10,227 bases of DNA from Acidilobaceae archaeon (GCA_026985435.1 JALSQL010000087.1:1-10227), one strand, 5' to 3'; positions 1 to 5,998 are shown, numbered from the stretch's first letter. Translations and numbers: made by a program. Notes: generated from the sequence alone by a model not told the origin.

Positions 1-256
1 GCCCCCTATATACCCCGCCCCTCCATTGAGAATCTCGCGCAGGGCCCGAGGCGCTCAACACGATCGTAGGCGCCCCCATGGGGGGGCTCCAACACCCGGC
101 ATGGAGGCGATGGAAACACGCCAAGAGCCCAGAACGCCCATTTAAACAACCGCGCGATCCCACACACCCAGCCCCCCAGGAAAACATAAAAACGACAACC
201 CCCAACACAACACACGACACACACAGGAGGGCGTAAGAGCCCGCGCAACCCATACA
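1..256 (+). other. Putative CRISPR leader; no credible gene
   Basis: I see no credible coding region here; the open frames are short and have no recognisable protein. Roughly 140-235 is rich in C and A and almost free of G, unlike the rest of the window. Two AT-rich patches could be TATA boxes for leader transcription towards the array: TTTAAA at 141-146 and ATAAAAA at 186-192. A TATATACC at 7-14 sits at the left edge; read on the minus strand it could serve a gene outside the window. A CCCCCATGGGGG palindrome lies at 73-84. The leader side is assigned because the repeats on this side are intact and those at the other end are degenerate, and because the repeat's presumed crRNA-handle end points right. 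No cas gene is present in the window. Confidence 0.5.
141..147 (+). promoter_or_regulatory. Candidate TATA box in CRISPR leader
   Basis: TTTAAAC is one of the few AT-rich patches in the leader and points towards the array. Initiation about 25 nt downstream would give a precursor reaching the first repeat at 257. A second candidate, ATAAAAA at 186-192, is closer to the array and equally plausible. This is inferred from base composition only. Confidence 0.3.
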
Positions 257-666
257 GATACCCACAAAAGGGAATTGCAAGTCTCTATCCTCCCCACCTC
301 TCGGGCCAGCTGGTCGAGGATACCCACAAAAGGGAATTGCAAGATTTAGTTGTTGCGGGCGGGCATACGAGCTGTAGAACCGTCCGATACCCACAAAAGG
401 GAATTGCAAGCTGCATCCCTCCTGCCAACCAGCCTGACGAGAACGACCTGGATACCCACAAAAGGGAATTACAAGGACCATCTTGTGGATGTCCCCTGCA
501 AGCTTGTTTGTGATACCCACAAAAGGGAATTGCAAGCGCCCTAAGCTGGGGCGTGTTCAGCTGGTAGAAGAAGTATGATTCCCACAAAAGGGAATTGCAA
601 GGGTCCTAGCTTGGCCAGCGTTATCGTGGCCCGCCCGGTCCGATACTCACAAAAGGGAATTGTGAG
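257..666 (+). CRISPR. CRISPR array, 7 repeats and 6 spacers
   Basis: A 25-bp repeat beginning GATACC and containing CACAAAAGGGAATTGCAAG occurs at 257-281, 319-343, 386-410, 451-475, 512-536, 577-601 and 642-666. Spacers are 37, 42, 40, 36, 40 and 40 bp and do not resemble one another. Repeats 1, 2, 3 and 5 are identical. Repeat 4 has one change (GCAAG to ACAAG), repeat 6 has one (GATAC to GATTC), and repeat 7 has three (C to T at its position 6, and GCAAG to GTGAG). Degeneracy at the right makes that the old, trailer end, so transcription should run on the plus strand, leaving an ATTGCAAG-type 8-nt 5' handle on each crRNA, as in other crenarchaeal arrays. A weak CCC/GGG stem spans the repeat centre. 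No cas genes lie in the window, so the subtype cannot be assigned. I saw no convincing spacer match within the window. Confidence 0.97.
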
Positions 667-703
667 GCGTGGCGTTGGCTGGCTTAGTTCGGAGGAGGCC
701 GGG

Positions 704-728
704 GGGTTCCCTAAAAGGGGATTGGAAG
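704..728 (+). repeat. Eroded eighth CRISPR repeat (trailer side)
   Basis: About 17 of 25 positions match the array consensus, including the contiguous AAAAGGG core and an ATTGgAAG-like end. It lies 37 bp after the last recognisable repeat (642-666), exactly in the 36-42 bp spacer range. I therefore read it as a former repeat and 667-703 as a fossil spacer. The region is G-rich, so a chance partial match is possible. Confidence 0.55.
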
Positions 729-835
729 GTTAATAGGGGTTGTGGGGTGTTGGCTGGGGGGCGGTGTGGCGAGGCTTTAGGCAGGGCTGACCCTGTCTGG
801 GGGTGATGTCTCCGCGCGGGCCTGAGCCGCCCCCT

Positions 836-843
836 CATTTAAC
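836..843 (+). promoter_or_regulatory. Candidate TATA box for IMP dehydrogenase gene
   Basis: CATTTAAC is the only AT-rich octamer just upstream of the gene in a very GC-rich setting. Its centre is about 22 nt before the outermost GTG (862) and 34 nt before GTG 874. Transcription should therefore start close to the first codons, giving a leaderless or very short-leader mRNA. Confidence 0.4.
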
Positions 844-861
844 CCCCGGGGCTCTGGGGGT

Positions 862-2166
862 GTGGGTGTTTGGGTGTTGGCTGGGGTTGCGGGTGAGTTC
901 CTGACGTTTGACGACGTGGTGATCGTGCCTGGGCTGGCGCCTGTGGAGCCGGGGCTTGTGGATGTTTCTGGGAGGGTCAGCGTGGGGAGGCCCCTGTCGG
1001 TGCCGCTGGTGTCCTCGCCGATGGATACGGTTACGGGGTGGAGGCTCGCGGCGCTCCTCGCTAGGGCCGGCGCGCTGGGTGTTATCCATAGGAATATGAG
1101 TGTGGAGGAGCAGGTGGGGGAGGTTAGGAGGGTTAAGGGGGCGGTGCCTAGTATATGGTTTGAGGTGCCTAAGATATCGCCGGAGGAGCCCTTCCTCATG
1201 GCTAAGCTTAGGATCGAGGAGGTGGGCGCCGGGGCTGGGGTGGTGCTCGACAGGGGCGGCTTCCACGGGGTTATACTCCTCCCGGGCGCCGACGCCAGCC
1301 TCTGGGCTGGGAAGGCGGAGGCTGTGAGGCTGCTCTTCGAGACGGTGAAGCCTATGCCCACGATAGACGAGGAGGGGAGGCTGGCGGTTGGAGCGGCTGT
1401 TAGCCCCTTCGACATCCGCAGGGCTAGGGAGCTCGAGAGGGCTGGGGCCGACGTTCTCGTGGTTGACGTGGCCCACCTCCACAACGCTAACGCACTCTCG
1501 GCGCTCCGGAGGCTAGTCAAGGACGTCTCAGTCGACGTGGTCGCCGGGAACCTCGGCACGAGGGAGGGGGTGCTCGACACTCTAGCCAAGGCGGAGGGTG
1601 TGGCCGGCCTCAGGGTGGGGATATCGAGTGGGAGCATATGCTCCACCGGGGAGGTCGCGGGGGCGGCGGTGCCAACCCTGCAGGCGGTGCTCAACGCTAG
1701 GAGCGCCCTCGAGGAGCTCGGCCTCCACGGCAGGGTGCCGATAGTGGCGGATGGGGGCGTGAGGAACCCGGGCGACGCGGCGAAGGCCCTCATAGCGGGG
1801 GCCTCGGCCGTGATGGGCGGGAGGATCTTCGCTGGCACCGAGGAGGCGGCGGCGCCCAAGGTCAGGGTGGGGGGCAGGGTCTACAAGCCCTACCGTGGCA
1901 TGGCGTCGAGGGGCGCCATGGAGGCCCGCTACGCCGCTGACAGGTACTCGAAGCCCAGCAAGGCGATAGAGGAGGGGGTTGAGGGCCTCGTGCCCTACAG
2001 GGGGAGCGCGCTGGCCGTGGTGGCTGAGTACGCCTCGGGCCTCCAGGCGGCCCTCGGCTACGCCGGCGCGTCGAGCGTGCCGGAGGCGTGGGCGAGGGGG
2101 AGGCTCGCTAGGGTGACGCCGGTTGGGGTGAGGGAGGTTAGGCCCCACGACGTCGTGCTGGGCTAG
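862..2166 (+). CDS. guaB: IMP dehydrogenase with shortened CBS region
   Basis: IMP dehydrogenase oxidises IMP to XMP with NAD, the committed step to GMP, in the cytosol. Visible landmarks of the TIM-barrel family are LTFDDVVIVPG (residues 14-24), SSPMDTVTG (51-59), HRNMS (76-80), the DEEGRLAVGAAV strand (169-180), GSICST with the catalytic Cys at 260, VADGGVRNPGDAAKAL (295-310), the YRGMASRGAM loop (344-353), and the mobile flap with Arg361-Tyr362 followed by EGVEGLVPYRG. The flap argues against GMP reductase. The protein is 434 residues, against about 480-490 for the usual enzyme. The missing part lies in the CBS (Bateman) insert, here only about 75 residues (about 95-170). The canonical DTAHGHS is DVAHLHN. 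The start is uncertain among GTG 862, GTG 874 and TTG 877; the given span uses the outermost. It converges on and overlaps glnA at the stop. Confidence 0.88.
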   Translation: MGVWVLAGVAGEFLTFDDVVIVPGLAPVEPGLVDVSGRVSVGRPLSVPLVSSPMDTVTGWRLAALLARAGALGVIHRNMSVEEQVGEVRRVKGAVPSIWFEVPKISPEEPFLMAKLRIEEVGAGAGVVLDRGGFHGVILLPGADASLWAGKAEAVRLLFETVKPMPTIDEEGRLAVGAAVSPFDIRRARELERAGADVLVVDVAHLHNANALSALRRLVKDVSVDVVAGNLGTREGVLDTLAKAEGVAGLRVGISSGSICSTGEVAGAAVPTLQAVLNARSALEELGLHGRVPIVADGGVRNPGDAAKALIAGASAVMGGRIFAGTEEAAAPKVRVGGRVYKPYRGMASRGAMEARYAADRYSKPSKAIEEGVEGLVPYRGSALAVVAEYASGLQAALGYAGASSVPEAWARGRLARVTPVGVREVRPHDVVLG

Positions 2167-3545
2167 TAGGGGAGGTAGAGGGCGACCTCCGCGGCGCTGG
2201 GGTGGGCGGCCAGCTCGCGGGCCTCCCACCTCTTGAGGTCTATGTAGGCCTCCAGCATCTCCCCGGGCACAACCCTCCTCAGCCACTCGCTGTCGCTCTC
2301 CAGCTCGTCGAGGGCCTCGTCTAGGCTCCTCGGCAGCTCCCTCACCCCCAGGGCCCTCCTCCTCTCGGGGGTCATCCTGTAGACGTTCTCGTCCACCGGG
2401 TCGCCGGGCTCGATCTTCCTCCTCACACCGTCGAGGCCAGCCGCTATTATCGCCGCCGCGGCCAGGTACGGGTTCGCCGTGGGGTCGGGGGGCCTGTACT
2501 CGATCCTCCTCCCGCGGGCGTCCCCGCGCTTGTAGAAGGGCACCCTGACCGCCGCGCTCCTGTTGGACTTGCTCCACACCAGGTATACGGGGGCCTCGTA
2601 GCCCGGCACGAGGCGGCGGTAGCTGTTCACGGTTGGGCTCACTATCGCCGAGAGGGCCCTCCCATGCTCTAGGAGGCCCCCTATGAAGTACCTCGCCACC
2701 TGGCTCAGCTCGGCGTAGGGGTCGTCTGGGTCGTAGAAGGCGTTCTCGCCGCCCCTCCACAGGCTGGCGTGGGTGTGGAGGCCGTTGCCGTTGTCGTCAG
2801 GTATTATCTTGGGGAGGAACACCGCCTGAAGCCCCATGCCAGCGGCCACGTGCCTCGCAGCGTACTTTATCGAGGCCAGCCTGTCGGCGGCGGTGACCGC
2901 GTCGGCGGCGGGGAAGTTCACCTCGAGCTGGCCGCCCGCCGCCACCTCGTGGTGGAACACCTCCACGGGGATGCCGAAGCCCCCCTCGAGCGCCTTGGCC
3001 AGCTCGAGGGCGAACCCGTACATCGCATCGGCGGGGCTGGCGAGGAAGTAGGAGCCCTTCTTGGGGAACGCCGCCTGGAACTCCCTGCTGGACACCCTGA
3101 CCAGGCTCTCGTAGGAGCCAGCCCTCACCTCGACGCTGTCGAAGACGAAGAACTCCAGCTCGAAGCTCATCAGGGTGTCGAAGCCCTCCTCCCTGGCGGC
3201 CTCCACGGCCCTCTCAGCGGCTAGCCTGGGGTCCCTCTGGAACCTGGAGCCGTCGGGGTTGTGGATGGCGCATAGGAAGCCGGCGACGCCCTCGCGCCAG
3301 GGTATGACGGAGAATGTCTCCGGCACCGGCCTCAGCCTGAGGTCGCTCTCGAAGATCTCCACGAACCCCCTCACGCTGCTGCCGTCGAGCTTCCCGATGC
3401 CCTCGGAGAAAACGCCCTCGTCCACGAGGCGCCTGGAGAGCACGACCCTGCGGTGGATGCCCGCGAGGTCGAGGAACTGGAGCTCGACCCAGCGGGCCCC
3501 AACCTGGTCGAGCCTCTCAAGAGCGTCGAGAGCCGGCTCGCCCAT
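2163..3545 (-). CDS. glnA: Glutamine synthetase, type I
   Basis: It makes glutamine from glutamate, ammonia and ATP in the cytosol. At 460 residues it is normal length for type I. Family landmarks in order are GKLDGSSVRGF with the catalytic-loop Asp (54), ESDLRLRP (66-73), PWREG, the metal-binding glutamates in FELEFF (129, 131), HHEVAAGGQLEVNFP (198-212), NGNGLHTHASLW (252-263), the NSYRRLVPGYEAP flap (307-319), SNRSAAVRVP (327-336) and EYRPPDPTANPYL (349-361). Tyr389 in ENVYRMTPE falls where enteric enzymes have the adenylylated Tyr, but there is no sign of that control here. The ATG at 3545 fits the usual N-terminus. A TATA-like TTTTTAC lies about 37 nt upstream with no clear ribosome site, suggesting a short leader. 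It overlaps the IMP dehydrogenase stop. A glutamine-synthetase-like ligase for another amine cannot be excluded from sequence alone. Confidence 0.93.
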   Translation of the reverse strand: MGEPALDALERLDQVGARWVELQFLDLAGIHRRVVLSRRLVDEGVFSEGIGKLDGSSVRGFVEIFESDLRLRPVPETFSVIPWREGVAGFLCAIHNPDGSRFQRDPRLAAERAVEAAREEGFDTLMSFELEFFVFDSVEVRAGSYESLVRVSSREFQAAFPKKGSYFLASPADAMYGFALELAKALEGGFGIPVEVFHHEVAAGGQLEVNFPAADAVTAADRLASIKYAARHVAAGMGLQAVFLPKIIPDDNGNGLHTHASLWRGGENAFYDPDDPYAELSQVARYFIGGLLEHGRALSAIVSPTVNSYRRLVPGYEAPVYLVWSKSNRSAAVRVPFYKRGDARGRRIEYRPPDPTANPYLAAAAIIAAGLDGVRRKIEPGDPVDENVYRMTPERRRALGVRELPRSLDEALDELESDSEWLRRVVPGEMLEAYIDLKRWEARELAAHPSAAEVALYLPY

Positions 3546-3578
3546 CGGGGTGCCCGGCCCCGGCGCTGGGGGCTCCAG

Positions 3579-3585
3579 GTAAAAA
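3579..3585 (-). promoter_or_regulatory. Candidate TATA box for glnA
   Basis: On the minus strand the sequence reads GAAACCGTTTTTACC, a BRE-like purine stretch followed by a T-rich TATA element. It lies in the 51-bp gap between the PPC gene and glnA. Initiation would fall around 3556, giving a leader of about 11 nt, so glnA probably has its own promoter although it is co-oriented with the upstream gene. Confidence 0.45.
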
Positions 3586-3596
3586 CGGTTTCCCCT

Positions 3597-4058
3597 CTAC
3601 CCCCTTGTGGCCCACCTGTGCGATAGCAGCTCCCTCATCCTCCCGGCGTCGCCCACCAGCTCGGCGACGAAGAGCTCGAGGAACGGCTCGACCCGCGCGT
3701 CGACCAGGTGGCCGCCCAGCACCTCCCCCGGCGACCTCGCCACGACGGCGTGGAGGTGGGTGTAGTAGGCGCCGTCGGGGCCCAGGACGCTGTTACCCTG
3801 GAGGCTGAGGACTTCCAGCACCCTCCCAGCCTCGGCCTCGACGTCGGCGGTGTAGTACCTGCCCTCCTCCGGCGAGAAAACCCCCAGCCTAGCCCAGGAG
3901 AACCCGCCTATACCCCAGATGGCGGCAGCCTTCAGGCCCTGCCTGGCCATTAGGTCCTCCACCGCCTGGTGGGGCTGCGACTCCGCGGGGGCCTTGAGGA
4001 AGAACACCCTCCCGAGGCTGGTTAGGGCGTAGCCGCTCGGGCCCAGCCTGAACGCCAC
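3597..4058 (-). CDS. PPC/DUF296-domain protein
   Basis: A 153-residue single-domain protein of the PPC (PCC, DUF296) family, the fold found in plant AT-hook proteins and in stand-alone bacterial and archaeal proteins that form trimers. Visible family features are the N-terminal strand SLGRVFFLKAP, IWGIGGFSWARLG, the yEVLSLQGNSVLGPDG-type strand, and THLHAVVAR followed by GGHLVDARVEPFLELFV. The HxH and the later GGH give the three histidines typical of prokaryotic members and likely to bind metal. There is no AT-hook. The physiological role of stand-alone members is unknown; a DNA-related role would be guesswork. The open frame runs on to 4445, but that extension lies antisense to the neighbouring gene and has no family similarity. 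GTG 4058 is preferred because GGGTG precedes it by 7 nt and a TATA-like patch lies at 4094-4099. Confidence 0.8.
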   Translation of the reverse strand: MAFRLGPSGYALTSLGRVFFLKAPAESQPHQAVEDLMARQGLKAAAIWGIGGFSWARLGVFSPEEGRYYTADVEAEAGRVLEVLSLQGNSVLGPDGAYYTHLHAVVARSPGEVLGGHLVDARVEPFLELFVAELVGDAGRMRELLSHRWATRG

Positions 4059-4065
4059 GGGGGCC

Positions 4066-4070
4066 CACCC
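4066..4070 (-). promoter_or_regulatory. Ribosome site deciding the PPC-gene start
   Basis: GGGTG on the minus strand lies 7 nt before GTG 4058. This is the same core and spacing as five other genes in the window, so it supports 4058 over the much longer open frame. Confidence 0.5.
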
Positions 4071-4092
4071 GGGAGCTGCGGCGCCCGGCACC

Positions 4093-4100
4093 CTATTATC
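4093..4100 (-). promoter_or_regulatory. TATA-like patch in divergent promoter region
   Basis: CTATTATC (minus strand GATAATAG) is the only AT-rich patch in the 85-bp gap between the PPC gene and the divergent DUF2299-like gene. For the PPC gene it implies initiation near 4070, just at the ribosome site. For the plus-strand gene it is about 47 nt upstream of TTG 4144, also usable. It may serve both directions. Confidence 0.35.
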
Positions 4101-4143
4101 CCCGGCGTGGCGCCCGCTGGCCCCCGGGTGGGGTGCCACCGTT

Positions 4144-4671
4144 TTGGAGGGCGACCTGAAGTCCAAGGTCATGGCTTGGCTGGTCGATGAGGGGCTGGAG
4201 GTTAGGGGGATGGAGGTGCCGGCCAAGGCGCCGGTGGAGTGGTCCCTAGCGGCCACGGTCAGGGTGCCCCTGCAGGTCAACCTCGTGGTGCAGAAGCCCT
4301 CGCAGGCGGACAAGCTAGTAGTAACCATGGGGGTGAAGCTCTCCCCCCAGCACCAGGCGAGCTTCAACTCCCTACCCGAGCCCGAGAGGGCCGACCTGAG
4401 GGCCTCCCTGGTCGAGGCCATGTTCCACCTGTGCCCCCACTGCATAGTGATACCCCAGCCGCCCGCACCCGCGGCGCTCGAGGGACTCGCGGTCAGCTGG
4501 GAGGTGCCCCTCCACTCCTACCACGGGGGCCTCGAGGGGCCGGTGAGGCTGGAGCTGGCCAGGGCGGTGAGGGTGCTGGCGAACGCATACCAGCTCCTCG
4601 TGGAGAGGCTGAACGCCAGGCTCGGGGCCCCAAGGGGCGGGCCGGGCCAGGTGGACACCATGCACATGTAG
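4144..4671 (+). CDS. DUF2299-like archaeal protein, function unknown
   Basis: A 175-residue soluble protein that I match, with moderate confidence, to the archaeal DUF2299 family, which has no known function. The match rests on an N-terminal KVMAWLVDEG helix, the central KLVVTMGVKLSPQHQASF block (residues 57-74), an amphipathic helix, and a C-terminal helix ANAYQLLVERLNARLG. No signal peptide or membrane segment is visible. A CPHC motif at residues 97-100 resembles thioredoxin/DsbA active sites, but I see no thioredoxin fold around it. The start is TTG 4144, with GGGGTG 8 nt upstream. The stop is 16 nt before the sugar isomerase gene, which has its own ribosome site, so the two are probably cotranscribed. 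That linkage is the only functional hint. Confidence 0.7.
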   Translation: MEGDLKSKVMAWLVDEGLEVRGMEVPAKAPVEWSLAATVRVPLQVNLVVQKPSQADKLVVTMGVKLSPQHQASFNSLPEPERADLRASLVEAMFHLCPHCIVIPQPPAPAALEGLAVSWEVPLHSYHGGLEGPVRLELARAVRVLANAYQLLVERLNARLGAPRGGPGQVDTMHM

Positions 4672-4687
4672 CGGGGGTGCCAAGGGC

Positions 4688-5710
4688 ATGGCGAGTGATC
4701 CCGGGGGCCTCCAGGGCAGGGTCGAGTCCATGCTGGCCCGCTACAGGGCGTGGCCGCGCCACTTCAGGCTAGCCCTCGAGAGGGGCCTCGAGGCCAGCCC
4801 CGACCTGGAGCCGAGGGCCATCGTGGTCTGCGGCATGGGCACCAGCGCCGCGGCGGGGGAGCACCTGGCCGCCGTGCTGGGCGAGGCCGGCTCGCCCGTG
4901 CCGGTCCTCGTGGAGAGGAGCTTCGAGCCCCCCGCCTGGCTTGGGGGGCGGGACCTCGTGGTGGCCGTGAGCTACTCGGGCAGCACGTGGGAGACCCTTG
5001 AGTGCGCCCGCCGCGCTGCCGCGCACGGCGCCGCCCTGGCGGCCGTCACAGCGGGCGGCGAGCTCCTCTCGATGGCCAGGCGCGGGGGCTGGCCCCTGGC
5101 TAGGGTGGAGCCGGGGGAGTACGGGAGGACCAGCATGGCCTACCTCATGGGCGCCCTGGCGGGCCTGCTCTCCAGGCCGAGCGGCGCGCCCGGGGAGGTG
5201 GAGAGGCTCGCGGGCCACATGCTAGACGCCCTGGAGGACGCTGAGGTGGACGAGGCCCGGGCCCCGGCTGAGGCGATAGCCGGGGCTGACGCCGTCTTCG
5301 CCGTGGCATGCGGGGGCCTCGCCCCGGCGGCGAGGAGGTGGAGGACGGAGCTGGGGGAGAACACTAAGATCACGGCTAGGGACGACGTGTACCCGGAGAG
5401 CGGGCACAACGACGTGGTCGCGCTCCAGGTTAAGCCCGGCTTCCGGGCTGCGGCGGTGATCCTGAGGGACCCAGACAACGCCACATGCGGCATAGTCCTG
5501 GAGGCGGCCGAGCAGATGTACCGTGAGGCCGGCGTCTCGACGGTCCAGATAGACCTGCCGGGCCCGAGCCTCGCATACAAGCTCGCACGCTCAGCCATAC
5601 TCGCCGGCTACGCCTCGACCCTCGCAGCAGGCCTCAGGGGCGTGGACCCCCACGAGACCCCCAACCTGGCCAGGTACAAGGAGGGCGTGAAGGGCAGGCT
5701 GGAGGCCTAG
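4688..5710 (+). CDS. Bifunctional phosphoglucose/phosphomannose isomerase
   Basis: The enzyme interconverts glucose 6-phosphate or mannose 6-phosphate with fructose 6-phosphate, serving gluconeogenesis, glycolysis and mannose donors in the cytosol. The 340-residue length and motifs match the crenarchaeal PGI/PMI family characterised in Aeropyrum and Pyrobaculum. The N-terminal SIS domain has CGMGTSAAAGEH (48-59) and the phosphate-binding SYSGSTWETL (95-104). The second SIS half carries ELGENTK with Glu224 and SGHND with His240. Their 16-residue spacing equals that of the catalytic Glu203/His219 pair reported for the Pyrobaculum enzyme. A second conserved His lies in DPHETPN near the C-terminus. 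ATG 4688 is preceded by GGGGGTG at 8 nt. It is the second gene of a pair with the DUF2299-like gene. The dual specificity is inferred from family membership. Confidence 0.9.
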   Translation: MASDPGGLQGRVESMLARYRAWPRHFRLALERGLEASPDLEPRAIVVCGMGTSAAAGEHLAAVLGEAGSPVPVLVERSFEPPAWLGGRDLVVAVSYSGSTWETLECARRAAAHGAALAAVTAGGELLSMARRGGWPLARVEPGEYGRTSMAYLMGALAGLLSRPSGAPGEVERLAGHMLDALEDAEVDEARAPAEAIAGADAVFAVACGGLAPAARRWRTELGENTKITARDDVYPESGHNDVVALQVKPGFRAAAVILRDPDNATCGIVLEAAEQMYREAGVSTVQIDLPGPSLAYKLARSAILAGYASTLAAGLRGVDPHETPNLARYKEGVKGRLEA

Positions 5711-5730
5711 CAGCCCCCGCCAGGACCGGC

Positions 5731-5764
5731 AGTATATACCCTAGAGTATCATACCCTGGAGTAT
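5731..5764 (+). promoter_or_regulatory. Tandem near-palindromic promoter/operator element
   Basis: ATACCCTAGAGTAT (5736-5749) and ATACCCTGGAGTAT (5751-5764) are direct repeats with one mismatch on a 15-bp pitch. Each is close to a palindrome of half-sites ATACYC and GRGTAT. A third AGTAT half-site sits at 5731-5735. The TATATA within 5733-5738 is about 27 nt before the ATG at 5763, the right distance for a leaderless start. The second copy runs into the start codon. This looks like a promoter overlapped by paired binding sites, probably for a dimeric regulator. Confidence 0.6.
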
Positions 5765-5948
5765 GGGTGCCAGGGGGTTGGGGGCCGAGTTCTACGACCG
5801 CCGCTGGGAGCTGGAGTGGCTCGACGAGAAGTGGCGCTCCCCCGGGGGCCAGCTCCTCCTAGTCTACGGCAGGAGGCGGGTGGGCAAGACGAGGCTCCTC
5901 CTAGAGTGGGCCAGGGAGGAGTGCCCAGCAGCCCCCCGCCCAGCCTAG
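5763..5948 (+). pseudogene. Truncated archaeal P-loop ATPase (PF01637-like)
   Basis: The 61-residue frame begins like an archaeal ATPase of the Arch_ATPase (PF01637) group: EFYDRRWELEWLDEKW, then the strand QLLLVYGRRRVGKTRLLLEW with an intact Walker A GRRRVGKT (residues 36-43). It then ends after EECPAAPRPA. Full family members are several hundred residues with Walker B, sensor and C-terminal helical domains, none of which is present. Only 50 bp separate the stop from the end of hutI, so the remainder is deleted rather than frameshifted; I see no continuation in other frames. It keeps a distinctive promoter element whose second repeat includes part of the ATG. It could be a decaying relic of a mobile or toxin-like ATPase locus, or a small expressed nucleotide-binding peptide. 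The relic reading is more likely. Confidence 0.7.
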
Positions 5949-5967
5949 GGCCACCTATCGCCGCTTA

Positions 5968-5996
5968 GGCCCCCGGGGGGCCGCACGCCCGTGCGG
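5968..5996. other. GC-rich inverted repeats between ATPase stump and hutI
   Basis: Two adjoining self-complementary stretches lie here: GGCCCCCGGGGGGCC at 5968-5982 and CCGCAC-GCCC-GTGCGG at 5981-5996. They sit two bases outside the hutI stop codon and between convergent genes. A hairpin in the 3' end of the hut transcript is plausible, but there is no U-tract on either strand, so I do not call a terminator. Confidence 0.35.
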
Positions 5997-5998
5997 CG

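Larger units (their letters stand above)
667..861. other. G/T-rich array trailer and gene-upstream gap
   Basis: This non-coding stretch joins the CRISPR array to the IMP dehydrogenase gene. The plus strand is strongly G-rich with runs of four or more G at about 701-706, 717-720, 736-739, 744-747 and 756-761. It holds the eroded repeat at 704-728, one copy of a 15-bp direct repeat (745-759, second copy 872-886), and a small hairpin CAGGG-CTGA-CCCTG at 782-795. I see no credible gene. Confidence 0.5.

Noticed and set aside
73..84. CCCCCATGGGGG palindrome as a terminator
   Set aside because: It has no U-tract, no identifiable upstream gene, and such GC palindromes are expected at this composition.
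285..587. Minus-strand frame of 100 codons across the CRISPR array
   Set aside because: Its repeated CNSLLWVS peptide is simply the translated CRISPR repeat.
282..641. Self-targeting by spacers within the window
   Set aside because: Only short matches of about 9-10 bases, for example CTGGTCGAG of spacer 1 to glnA, were seen; these are expected by chance.
803..825. Possible C/D-box sRNA (GTGATGT followed by CTGA)
   Set aside because: There is no C' box and no second D box, and the C-like box is imperfect.
777..2760. Long minus-strand frames opposite IMP dehydrogenase (360 and 392 codons)
   Set aside because: They are shadows of guaB and glnA; the composition is R/P/G- or S/T/A-rich with no motif.
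4059..4445. N-terminal extension of the PPC gene to a 282-residue protein
   Set aside because: The extra part is antisense to the DUF2299-like gene, lacks family similarity, and lies upstream of the ribosome site at 4066-4070.
5949..5998. Continuation of the ATPase by frameshift
   Set aside because: All three plus-strand frames in the 50 bp before hutI give no ATPase-like sequence, so deletion fits better.
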